Source of the DNA: RGIG6375 sp964472725
Lineage (GTDB): Bacteria > Bacillota > Clostridia > Oscillospirales > Oscillospiraceae
DNA length: 44,801 nucleotides
Assembly (NCBI GenBank): GCA_964472725.1
Contig: CAYYLZ010000013.1
Location: forward strand, 1-44,801
Reading direction: 5' to 3'
Shown here: positions 7,388 through 15,317 of the stretch, piece by piece
Layout of the letters: each line of letters begins with the position of its first letter
Position numbering within the stretch: position 1 is the stretch's first letter
Program-made: the position numbers and the translations under genes
Notes under the pieces: model-generated
Database searches by the model: none
What the model was told of the DNA's origin: nothing
The model's input: the letters and a program-made list of their open reading frames with translations, nothing else

Positions 7388-9370
7388 TCAGTTGTATCTT
7401 CCGAGATATTTTGCTGCGGTGTAGGCCGTACCGGTGGCGTTGAGAATAGTAGAGCTGTTCACGCAGTCTCCGACCATGTTGAACACAGGCGCGATATCGT
7501 AGAAGCTCATGGCCTCCGCCTTGCGGGCCTTCATGCCCAGGGCATAAGCCACGGTATCCGCCTCATAGAACACTTCTCCCTCGGGGCCGCTGCAGCGAAC
7601 CCCCTTGTCCGTGATCTCCTCGGCGCGGGTATTATAATGTATCGGAATATTATGCTGAATGATCATGTCCATGACGGCTATGCCGTGGCAGGAGTTGCCG
7701 CCGTCGTTAATGTAGCCGCCCATTTCGATGATCTCTACGTCACGCCCAAGGCCCTTCAGGTATATTGCCAGCTCAGTACCGGCAAGACCCGCGCCCAATA
7801 TCAGCAGCTTGCCCTTCGCAAGCTCGGGCTGCGCGAATACTTCCACACCGGAGCAGACGTTGGCGCCGTCTATGCCGGGTATAGGAGGCTTTGCCACATC
7901 GGAACCGATGGCACATATTACCGCGTCGGGCTTCAAGCCTGCCGCATAATCGTGGGTAACTTCCGTATTCAGCCGCACGTCCACATTATACTTTGCGATT
8001 TTGGTCTTTTGCTGCTCTATGTAGTCATGCAGGCGCTCCTTGAAGGGAACATTGCGCTCGCAAAGAATAGTGCCGCCCAGCTCGCCGGACTTTTCGCAGA
8101 GAATGACTTCATGTCCGTTTTCCGCAGCCGTAACAGCCGCCTGCATACCGCTGATGCCGCCGCCGATGACCAGCACCTTCATTTTTCTCGCCGCGGGCAG
8201 AGAGTAATAATTCTCCCTGTTGCGGGCAGCCTCGGGATTAAGGGCGCAGAGCAGGTCGCCGTGACCAACAGTCTGAGAGAAGCAGGTAAGGCAGCGCATA
8301 CACTTGCGGATATCCTCCACTCTGCCGGAGCGAACCTTGTTGGGCAGATCGGGATCACAACAGAGCTGACGCGCCATATAGATTATATCGGCCTTGCCGG
8401 AGGCAAGAACCTCTTCCATAACGTAGGGGTCGCTGAAGCCGCCAGCTACGCCCACCAGCGAATGCTTCACGTGCTTCTTGATTTCAGCCGCCACATCGGC
8501 ATGATGTCCCTGCTCGTAAAACATGCTCAGATGGGTGCGGGAGAAGGATTCGGGGTGCATGGTGTCTGCCGCGCTTACGGAAACGCTGATGATATCCGCG
8601 TGACCGTCCAGCTGCTCGGCAATGCGGCAGCCCTCGTCCACGCCGTAGCCGTCGGGCACTATCTCCGTGCCGCTGATGCGTATTTCAACCGGGAAGCCCC
8701 TGCCGCAGACGCGGTGTATTTCGTCTATTGCCATTACGGCAAAGCGGCAGCGATTTTCCACGCTTTCACCTCCCCACTTATCGGCGCGGCGATTTTCATT
8801 GGGGCTGAACCAGTGCTGGAACGCGCGGGAGTGCGCCGCATGAATGGAAACCATGGGGAAGCCCGCCCGCTTGGCAGCCAGCGCGCCTATACCGAAGTCG
8901 CGGATAACCTCGCAAATGCGCTCCTCGGTCATTGCCTTAACGGTCAGTCCCTCGGGCGTTACGCCGTCGCAGGGACCCTCAAGGGGTTTGCCGGACATCA
9001 TGAACATGCCCATGGAGGGCTTACTGGGGCCGGAGCCGCTGAAGCAAAGCTCCATTGTAGGAACCGCACCGTGGCGCTTTACGATATCTGCCATGCGGGA
9101 ATAGTTGTAATTCTGCATATTCACTATGTCGCGTGGCCACTTACCGTCAGTGAACTCGGTGTGGTCGATTATGACCTCGCCCTCGGCTACGGTCGCGGCG
9201 CCGCCGATGGCGATGCGTTCAAAGGCCATCAGACCGTCGGTGCTGGGCTGACCGGGCGCAATATCGTCCGTGTGGCCGGTAGGTGCGCAGAACATACGGT
9301 TGCGGTAAACCACATCGCCTATCTGCAGCGGTGCAAGCAAATGAGGAAATTCCTTGAAAGCGTCTACCAT
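7388..9370 (-). CDS. NADH:flavin oxidoreductase / enoate reductase-type Fe-S flavoprotein
   Basis: The 660-residue protein has the three-part layout of 2,4-dienoyl-CoA reductase (FadH), trimethylamine dehydrogenase and clostridial enoate reductases. It has an FMN-binding Old Yellow Enzyme barrel (about 1-345), a [4Fe-4S] cluster with Cys357, Cys360, Cys363 and Cys375, an FAD site (GGGISG at 403-408) and an NAD(P)H site (GAGLAG at 526-531). In the barrel the usual HGYL after the HxxH pair is replaced by HSRAFQHW (180-187), so the substrate pocket probably differs from that of standard dienoyl-CoA reductases. It has its own promoter and stands alone. The family also includes daidzein reductase and bile-acid enzymes; the actual substrate is not readable here. 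Confidence 0.85.
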   Translation of the reverse strand: MVDAFKEFPHLLAPLQIGDVVYRNRMFCAPTGHTDDIAPGQPSTDGLMAFERIAIGGAATVAEGEVIIDHTEFTDGKWPRDIVNMQNYNYSRMADIVKRHGAVPTMELCFSGSGPSKPSMGMFMMSGKPLEGPCDGVTPEGLTVKAMTEERICEVIRDFGIGALAAKRAGFPMVSIHAAHSRAFQHWFSPNENRRADKWGGESVENRCRFAVMAIDEIHRVCGRGFPVEIRISGTEIVPDGYGVDEGCRIAEQLDGHADIISVSVSAADTMHPESFSRTHLSMFYEQGHHADVAAEIKKHVKHSLVGVAGGFSDPYVMEEVLASGKADIIYMARQLCCDPDLPNKVRSGRVEDIRKCMRCLTCFSQTVGHGDLLCALNPEAARNRENYYSLPAARKMKVLVIGGGISGMQAAVTAAENGHEVILCEKSGELGGTILCERNVPFKERLHDYIEQQKTKIAKYNVDVRLNTEVTHDYAAGLKPDAVICAIGSDVAKPPIPGIDGANVCSGVEVFAQPELAKGKLLILGAGLAGTELAIYLKGLGRDVEIIEMGGYINDGGNSCHGIAVMDMIIQHNIPIHYNTRAEEITDKGVRCSGPEGEVFYEADTVAYALGMKARKAEAMSFYDIAPVFNMVGDCVNSSTILNATGTAYTAAKYLGRYN

Positions 9371-9407
9371 AGGTACATTCTCCCTTCAATTCGGTATTTA
9401 TATTTTA

Positions 9408-9437
9408 ATATTACCCTACAGCTTCATGTGCTGTCAA
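9408..9437 (-). promoter_or_regulatory. Promoter for the flavin oxidoreductase gene
   Basis: On the - strand TTGACA (9432-9437), an 18-nt spacer and TAATAT (9408-9413) lie about 38 nt upstream of the start codon at 9370. It directly follows the terminator of the polysaccharide operon. Confidence 0.55.
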
Positions 9438-9444
9438 TTTAAAA

Positions 9445-9478
9445 AACACCTTGGCACGCTAAAACGAGCCAAGGTGTT
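9445..9478 (-). terminator. Intrinsic terminator of the polysaccharide operon
   Basis: An 11-bp stem (AACACCTTGGC at 9445-9455 with 9468-9478) is followed on the - strand by a run of T residues. It lies just after the stop codon of the GT4 gene. Confidence 0.85.
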
Positions 9479-9485
9479 ATGATTT

Positions 9486-10616
9486 TCATTTTGCGGCAAC
9501 GGTCTCGCTTTCCAAGACGGATTCGTAGAGAGCCATAACCTGCGGCATTACACGCTCCAGCTCATACTTCGCCACGCTATCCCTGCCCCGCGCAGCCATT
9601 TCGGCAGCGGCAGCGGGATCTTCTTTAAGAAAGCGGATAGCTTCGGCGCAGGCCTTATGGTCACCGTAGGGATAAAGCAGGCCGTTTTCCATATGCACAA
9701 CAAGGTCTTCATGCCCCTTCACGGCGCTGGCGATCACGGGCAGGCCGCTGTGCATGGCCTCCATAATATTAAAGGGCAGGCCTTCGCTTCGGCTTGCGGA
9801 AACAGCCGCGTCAGCCATCTGATACCACGCGCCCATTTCGCTGACGTAACCCGGAAATACCACTCTCCCGCCTACGCCAAGTTCCTCCGCCAGATCCCTG
9901 CACTCACCCAGCAGCGCACCGTTTCCGGGCAGGATAAGCACAGTATCCCCATCCAGCTCCGCCATTGCCCGAAGCAGAACGTTCTGGCTTTTGCGCTGCG
10001 AAAATTCCGCGGGGTAGATAAGCACAAAGGCTCCGTCGTCAATTCCCAAAGACTGCCGCAAAGTCATTCCGTCTGCGGATTTTTGACTGTCCAAGCGTGC
10101 AAGATCCACACCGATGCCGGGCACGTTGGCAATTCTCGCGCCCAGCTTCTCCCGCTCTGCCAGCCGGTTATCCCAGCGGTTCATGGTTATGAGCAAATCC
10201 GTAACGGAGGCGGTCAGCTTCTCCGCGGCGAGGAATATTTTCTTTTTCAAAAAAGGGCTTTGGTCGTCAAAGAGATAGCCGTGAACCATATTGACCACCG
10301 CGGGACGATTTTTCATCGCCAGAACCGCCAGCCGCACAAAAAATGCCGCCAGTGAGGTATGGACGATAATCGCGTCGTAGCGTTCTTTTTTTATAATCTT
10401 TCGGAGTATGTACGCGGCCCGGAAATTCCCGGGCACGGTCATTTTCTTTTCAAAGGGAAGAACATGCACCTTATCCACACCCGGCACGACCTCAGCCGTA
10501 CCGCTCCACGCGCCGTGAACTATATGGCCTGCTTCCGCCAGCGCCTTGATATAAGGGCGGTGAAAGCTCATGATATGGCCCCGGCCGGAGGCTGCGAAGA
10601 GTATTTTCTTACCCAT
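9486..10616 (-). CDS. GT4-type glycosyltransferase
   Basis: The 376-residue protein has the GT-B fold pattern of the GT4 family: an N-terminal donor-independent domain starting KKILFAASGRGH, then a C-terminal nucleotide-sugar domain. Its EGLPFNIMEAMHSGLPVIAS segment holds the E-x7-E motif. A good site (AAGGAG) precedes the ATG at 10616. It is the last gene of a three-gene operon, 12 nt after the initiating transferase gene, so it probably adds the second or a later sugar to an undecaprenyl-linked repeat unit. The sugar it transfers cannot be predicted. Confidence 0.85.
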   Translation of the reverse strand: MGKKILFAASGRGHIMSFHRPYIKALAEAGHIVHGAWSGTAEVVPGVDKVHVLPFEKKMTVPGNFRAAYILRKIIKKERYDAIIVHTSLAAFFVRLAVLAMKNRPAVVNMVHGYLFDDQSPFLKKKIFLAAEKLTASVTDLLITMNRWDNRLAEREKLGARIANVPGIGVDLARLDSQKSADGMTLRQSLGIDDGAFVLIYPAEFSQRKSQNVLLRAMAELDGDTVLILPGNGALLGECRDLAEELGVGGRVVFPGYVSEMGAWYQMADAAVSASRSEGLPFNIMEAMHSGLPVIASAVKGHEDLVVHMENGLLYPYGDHKACAEAIRFLKEDPAAAAEMAARGRDSVAKYELERVMPQVMALYESVLESETVAAK

Positions 10617-10628
10617 TAGTCTCCTTCC

Positions 10629-12023
10629 TCAAGGAATAAGTTTCTCGTTGTTTTTGAACTTACCCTTGAAAACAGTCATCAAGAGTATCTTGATATCGAA
10701 GAAAAAGCTCCAATGCTCGATATAATAAATGTCGTATTCAATGCGTTCCTTGATAGAGGTATCTCCACGCAGGTCATTCACCTGCGCCCAGCCTGTTATA
10801 CCCGGGCGTACCTGATGCTTGACCATGTAAAGGGGAATTTCCTCCCGGAACTGTTTTACAAAGTGGGGCAGCTCGGGTCGGGGGCCAACAAGGCTCATGT
10901 CGCCCTTGAGGACATTAAAAAACTGAGGGAGCTCATCAAGGGAATATTTGCGCAGGAATGAGCCAAAACGTGTCTTTCGGCTGTCCGTATTGGTTGACCA
11001 ACCGGTGTTTTCCTCGCTGTTGACCCGCATGGAGCGGAACTTGTACATTTTAAACTTCTTATTGTTCTTGCCCACACGCTCCTGCTTGAAAATCACAGGG
11101 CCGGGTGAGGACAAACGCACGCCAATGGCACTCACAAGCATGATTGGCGAGCTTACGATAATAAGCAGCAGTGAGCCGACAATGTCAACAAAGCGCTTAC
11201 AGAATGCACGACCAAGATTGTCAAGAGGAATGCCGCGGATATTCATAAGGGGGATATTTCCGATGACGTCAAAATGCACGCTGGCGGACATATAACGGGC
11301 GTAAAAAGGAATAAGCGACAGTTTTATACCCGCCCTGTTGCAGCTGGCAACAATGTCCGGGGTGCGGTGATGCTCCGTTGCCTCCACTGCGGAAACCACC
11401 TCGTCCGGCTGCAGCTTTTCCAAAATGTCTTTCAACTGTTCGAAATGGCCGAGGTATTTCGGCGCGATATCGGCCTCCATGGGCTTTGCTGCCACGTAGC
11501 CGACGGGATTATAGCCCAGCTGCGGATTGGCGCGGAGGGTCTGCAGGTAATTCAATGCATTCTGGCCGCCGCCCAGCACAAGAACGTGCTTTTGGTTATA
11601 GCCCCTGCGGCGCATTTGCTGGAGCAGGATACGCGCGGCAATACGCTTAGCGCTTACGCCGCCTGCGCCAACAACAAAGTAGAGCGCCAGGGTGATACGG
11701 GAATAGTAAACCTCGTGAGAAATAAACAGGAAGCTCAGCAGGAAGGCCATACACAGCACGCCTGCCAGCCAAATGTGAACAAGCTCCTTTTTGAGCCTTG
11801 CCCTGCGGATAGAGCCGTAAAGTCCCCACGCCGCATAAATCAGCAGATGCCCCAGCATCAACAGCACATTAAGCAGCATATAGCTTTCAAGAGGCTCCGA
11901 GATTATACCGTCCTGCATCACGTAAAATCTGAACCAAAACGCGATAGGCAGCGCCAAATAGAGGATAAGGCCGTCTGTTATCACGTTGATTAAATTCAAA
12001 AGTTTTTGGTTTTCTTTTATCAT
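10629..12023 (-). CDS. Polyprenyl glycosylphosphotransferase (initiating sugar transferase)
   Basis: The 464-residue membrane protein has about four N-terminal membrane helices and a Rossmann-like cytoplasmic region (about 130-260, HVLVLGGGQNALNYL). A further membrane-associated helix and the C-terminal Bac_transf domain follow. That domain shows the family hallmarks FKQERVG, KFRSM, SLDELPQ with the catalytic Asp-Glu pair, VGPRPELP and RPGITGWAQV. Such enzymes (WbaP/CpsE type) move a sugar phosphate onto undecaprenyl phosphate and start a repeat unit. It lies 19 nt after the polymerase gene and 12 nt before the GT4 gene. Which sugar is used is not known. Confidence 0.9.
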   Translation of the reverse strand: MIKENQKLLNLINVITDGLILYLALPIAFWFRFYVMQDGIISEPLESYMLLNVLLMLGHLLIYAAWGLYGSIRRARLKKELVHIWLAGVLCMAFLLSFLFISHEVYYSRITLALYFVVGAGGVSAKRIAARILLQQMRRRGYNQKHVLVLGGGQNALNYLQTLRANPQLGYNPVGYVAAKPMEADIAPKYLGHFEQLKDILEKLQPDEVVSAVEATEHHRTPDIVASCNRAGIKLSLIPFYARYMSASVHFDVIGNIPLMNIRGIPLDNLGRAFCKRFVDIVGSLLLIIVSSPIMLVSAIGVRLSSPGPVIFKQERVGKNNKKFKMYKFRSMRVNSEENTGWSTNTDSRKTRFGSFLRKYSLDELPQFFNVLKGDMSLVGPRPELPHFVKQFREEIPLYMVKHQVRPGITGWAQVNDLRGDTSIKERIEYDIYYIEHWSFFFDIKILLMTVFKGKFKNNEKLIP

Positions 12024-12042
12024 CTAAACCAAACTCCTGCGT

Positions 12043-14382
12043 TTATTCGGCCAGCACCCTTTCCACAAAGGCCTGAGCCGTATCATTCAGCCTGATGCTG
12101 CCAATATTTTCGCTGTCCCAGGACTCCTTGAAATCCATAAGACGCTGCACTCCGGCGCGGAACGCCTCGCTGTCCTCCTCGTAGGACTCCAGCATTGTCA
12201 GCAGGCTGTTCCATGCCTCACTGTCCGGCGCAACGCAGCGCACATGCTTTTCCGCCATCTCCATAGCGCGTTCAACGTCGCCCAAATTGAAGTAATATTC
12301 CGCGAGATAGTGGTATGCGATATTGGATACGCCCTTTCTTTCAATGCGGCGCGCATACTTTTCCGCCTGCTCCATAATCTCCGGCTCCACCTCGTTTCGG
12401 GAAGCACTGAGAATATAGGTGAGGGCATAATCCGTCCATTCGTAGGCGTCCAGCGTTACAGCTTTTTTGAAGGACTCATAATCCCTGTTCTCATCTGCCA
12501 CGTGGCGAGCCGACATATTGCACACAAGGAACACCCCATTGACGAGCAGCAATGCACCGCAGGCAATGCAGACAACGCCGCGCAGTTTTTTGGTCAAAGC
12601 GGGAACTGGAAGTCCGTCGGCACAGCAAATATTTATAAGCGCAAACACGCCGAAAGCCAGCGGCAGATAATAATAAACAGAGAAAACTACCTCAACGCCC
12701 GCGTGAACTGCCATAAATACCAGCAGCGCACCCAATGCGGGTGTCATGGGGTGGAAGTTTTCCTTTCTTCTGCTGCGCCATATCATTATGGCGGAAACCA
12801 CTACAAGACCAACAAACAGTATAAAGCCAATAACGCCGGTCTCAAGAAGAGTCTGTATATAGTGGTTATGGACGTACTTGGTCTGATAATAGAAACTCTG
12901 CACGCTTTGGCTGGCATTTTCAAATGCGCCGATGCCGTGTCCCCATACAGGGCTGAGCTTGAACAGCTTCATTCCGTCCTCAAAGAAGATAGTACGCTGA
13001 ATTGCGTTCTGATTGGCAAACAGGCCCTGCAGACGATTGGAAATAAAATCGGGAAGCAGCAGATAATTCAGCGGGATCTTTCCCGAATCCGCCGCGCCAA
13101 CGTAGCTGACGCTTTCAAGGGCAGTGCTTTCGGTAGCGGTGAAATTGAAATACACGACCAGGCTGTCCTCGGGCACAATGAAAGCCGCATCAGTCAAAGA
13201 GCCTTTGTATATCACCGTTTCGGTGTGCATCATAGTGTCTATTCTGTTCTGGCTGACCACCTTCACCGTCACGCCCTCGCCGCCCTCGGCAGAGAGAGTA
13301 TATTCGCCGGGTTCGGGATAAGCGGCGCGGCGCAGGCTTTCACCGGCGGCCATATCGGCGGCGCCGGTCACATTATAAGCCACCAGCGCAAAGCCCAACA
13401 GGAGCACTATCAAAACGCCAATGCAAATGAAAATAAGCTTGCTCTTGTCGCGGATTTTATCCGCAAGGGAGCGACCAACATATTCGTCGGCAAGGCAAAG
13501 CAGCACCGCTCCGACAATAAGGCAGAGCAGCGGAACAGGCTGAATGCCGTCCCATTTATCAAACGCAGTGGCGGAACACAGTGCCATTGCCACAGCGGCA
13601 AGAATAAGGGTCTTGACCATCAGTATCATCAGCTCGCCGCGGCGTTCCTTGCTCTCGATAAGCAGGTACACGACGAAAGCCAGAGCTATGGACGCGGTAG
13701 CGCCCATACTGAAAGCCAGCACGAAGCCTACGGAGTTGGCATAAAGACAGCAAAGGTGGAGGCGACGCTCCTTGCGTCCCACGGCAGACATGGTAAGGCT
13801 CAGCCCCAGCAGTACGCCGATACCCGCAACGCCTGCATATGCATTGGGCGTATTGAATATGGAGAGCATGCGGGTGCCTTCCTCAACGCCGGCAAGGTTC
13901 ATGTACACTGTAGAATACTGCTCAAGGAAAGACAGCAGCGGTTCGGAAAGAATGCGGGTGGAGATAAGGTCGATACTGAACACCGCCGACAAAGCAGCCG
14001 CAAATTCCAGCACTGTCCCTATCTTTCGCGCTCTGCTCGTGTCCTCATTAGGAAACGCAAGTAAGATCAGCAGAGTGGAGCAGAGTGCTGCCACCAGCGC
14101 GAGAGACTCTTTCAGCGCAAACTTACCCGCCGCTGCATAAAAGGCGGATATGCAGCCCATGGCCGTGATCGCCATCAGCAGTATCACTGGCAGCTGCACG
14201 TTGTCCCGCAAAACACTGAAACGAATAGCGCCCACTACCAGCGTAAGCGCCATAAGTATTATCGCCGTCACCTTGACTGTGTCGGAATAAGCAAAGCACA
14301 TCACGAAAAATAGCAGTATTGATATTATGATAGGTATGATAAGACTAAAAGAGCCTTTTAGCGGCTTTCTTCTCTTTGCCAT
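12043..14382 (-). CDS. O-antigen polymerase/ligase-like membrane protein with C-terminal TPR region
   Basis: The 779-residue product begins with many membrane helices (about 12 in all). A Wzy_C-type segment follows near 480-530: VWGHGIGAFENA and VHNHYIQTLLETGVIGF, the HNxxLqxlxExG hallmark of O-antigen ligases and polymerases. A large extracytoplasmic region (about 340-450) separates two membrane blocks. The last 150 residues look like tetratricopeptide repeats (NIAYHYLAEYYFNLGDVERAMEMAEKH). It is the first gene of the operon with the initiating transferase and the GT4 enzyme, so it probably polymerises or attaches the surface polysaccharide. The operon has no flippase gene, so that must be elsewhere. 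Confidence 0.82.
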   Translation of the reverse strand: MAKRRKPLKGSFSLIIPIIISILLFFVMCFAYSDTVKVTAIILMALTLVVGAIRFSVLRDNVQLPVILLMAITAMGCISAFYAAAGKFALKESLALVAALCSTLLILLAFPNEDTSRARKIGTVLEFAAALSAVFSIDLISTRILSEPLLSFLEQYSTVYMNLAGVEEGTRMLSIFNTPNAYAGVAGIGVLLGLSLTMSAVGRKERRLHLCCLYANSVGFVLAFSMGATASIALAFVVYLLIESKERRGELMILMVKTLILAAVAMALCSATAFDKWDGIQPVPLLCLIVGAVLLCLADEYVGRSLADKIRDKSKLIFICIGVLIVLLLGFALVAYNVTGAADMAAGESLRRAAYPEPGEYTLSAEGGEGVTVKVVSQNRIDTMMHTETVIYKGSLTDAAFIVPEDSLVVYFNFTATESTALESVSYVGAADSGKIPLNYLLLPDFISNRLQGLFANQNAIQRTIFFEDGMKLFKLSPVWGHGIGAFENASQSVQSFYYQTKYVHNHYIQTLLETGVIGFILFVGLVVVSAIMIWRSRRKENFHPMTPALGALLVFMAVHAGVEVVFSVYYYLPLAFGVFALINICCADGLPVPALTKKLRGVVCIACGALLLVNGVFLVCNMSARHVADENRDYESFKKAVTLDAYEWTDYALTYILSASRNEVEPEIMEQAEKYARRIERKGVSNIAYHYLAEYYFNLGDVERAMEMAEKHVRCVAPDSEAWNSLLTMLESYEEDSEAFRAGVQRLMDFKESWDSENIGSIRLNDTAQAFVERVLAE

Positions 14383-14439
14383 TATTAACGTGCCTCCAAT
14401 AGCTGCGTGTCAGCAAATTTCAATCAATTTCAACATATA

Positions 14440-14467
14440 ATTATAACGTAAATTCAAATAAAGTAAA
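14440..14467 (-). promoter_or_regulatory. Promoter of the three-gene polysaccharide operon
   Basis: On the - strand TTTACT (14462-14467), a 16-nt spacer and a perfect TATAAT (14440-14445) lie about 58 nt upstream of the polymerase start codon. Confidence 0.5.
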
Positions 14468-14540
14468 GAGAATTCGGGAAATTGGCTTTATTTGCGGGAT
14501 TTTCAGGCGCTGTTGCTGAGAATAGCACGCATTTATATTG

Positions 14541-14697
14541 GTTAGGCTTCCCCTCGAGGGGAAGCCGGCATGGCGCAGCCATGACTGATGAGGTGGTAAA
14601 ATTGGCACAGCGGGGCAGATTGGCAATTTAATCTCTGCGCTGCATACACCTCATCCACCACTTCGTGGTCCCCCTTCTCCTCAAGGGGAAGGCTAAC
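14541..14697. repeat. Palindromic dispersed repeat, about 157 bp
   Basis: The ends are inverted copies: GTTAG, then GCTTCCCCT/CCTTCCCCT, then GAGG(G/A)GAAG. Further in, the arms share GATGAGGTG. The same GGCTTCYCC...GACTGATGAGG core recurs at 18274-18432. No reading frame is supported. This looks like a small non-autonomous palindromic repeat of the type scattered in clostridial genomes. Confidence 0.7.
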
Positions 14698-14791
14698 ACT
14701 TAATCGTTGCACTCGCCAATTGCCTTTCACCTGCGCTGTTTGCGGCAGGGGTACGCCCCTGCCCTACGTTGTTGATTAAAGTGCCTTCGCG

Positions 14792-14939
14792 AACGTAGGG
14801 CTGGCAGCGTATGTCAGCCGCCCCTCCTGTCATTCCGAGCACAGCGAGGAATCCCACGGTTGAACGGTATGCAGCAGCGATAACGCACTGCGTCTATTCG
14901 GGGGATTCTTCGGCACTACGTGCCTCTTAATGACACGTG
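14792..14939. repeat. Dispersed repeat, copy 1 of a 148-bp direct repeat
   Basis: This shares nearly its whole length with 15082-15228. Each copy is also an inverted repeat: TGTCATTCCGAG...GGAATCCC on the left against GGGGGATTCTT...CTTAATGACA on the right. A small GGCAGGGG/CCCCTGCC hairpin (14744-14763) and a CCTACGTT/AACGTAGG pair lie just upstream and may belong to the element. Confidence 0.75.
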
Positions 14940-14943
14940 TTTT

Positions 14944-14976
14944 GGGGGATTCTTCGGGCTGCGCCCTCTGAATGAC
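14944..14976. repeat. Solo right-half fragment of the same repeat
   Basis: GGGGGATTCTTCGGG followed by CTCTGAATGAC repeats the right arm of the 148-bp unit directly after copy 1, without a matching left arm. It is probably a remnant of another insertion or an unequal recombination. Confidence 0.55.
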
Positions 14977-15081
14977 GGGGTATTTTTGCACTGTGCCTTG
15001 ATTGTTTCTGCGCAAATGTAAAACAAATTCGCAGGGAATGGTCTTGACCATTCCGTTTTACGTTACCGCCGGTAATAAAAC

Positions 15082-15228
15082 AACGTAGGGCTGGCAGCGT
15101 ATGTCAGCCGCCCCACCTGTCATTCCGAGCCTGCGAGGAATCCCACGGTTGAATGGTACGCAGTGGCGATAACACTCTGCGTCTATTCGGGGGATTCTTC
15201 GGCTCTATGTGCCTCTTAATGACACGTG
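15082..15228. repeat. Dispersed repeat, copy 2 of the 148-bp direct repeat
   Basis: Same orientation as the copy at 14792, starting AACGTAGGGCTGGCAGCG and ending TTAATGACACGTG, with scattered single-base differences and a small gap after CCGAGC. With the other repeats it fills most of the 935-bp gap between the polysaccharide operon and the S-layer gene; I see no gene in that gap. Confidence 0.75.
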
Positions 15229-15241
15229 GGGCATAACAAAA

Positions 15242-15266
15242 CCGCCCCGGAATAAATCCGGGGCGG
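15242..15266 (-). terminator. Intrinsic terminator of the S-layer gene
   Basis: A 9-bp GC stem (CCGCCCCGG with CCGGGGCGG) and 7-nt loop are followed on the - strand by TTTT. It lies about 50 nt after the S-layer stop codon. Confidence 0.8.
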
Positions 15267-15317
15267 TAATTGTTTGTTTAGCTAAAAGCTATTCTGAGAA
15301 AATTGTCTAATCAGAGA

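Noticed and set aside
14541..15228. CRISPR array between the polysaccharide operon and the S-layer gene
   Set aside because: Repeat units are about 150 bp, few and palindromic, with no regular short repeat-spacer pattern and no cas genes.
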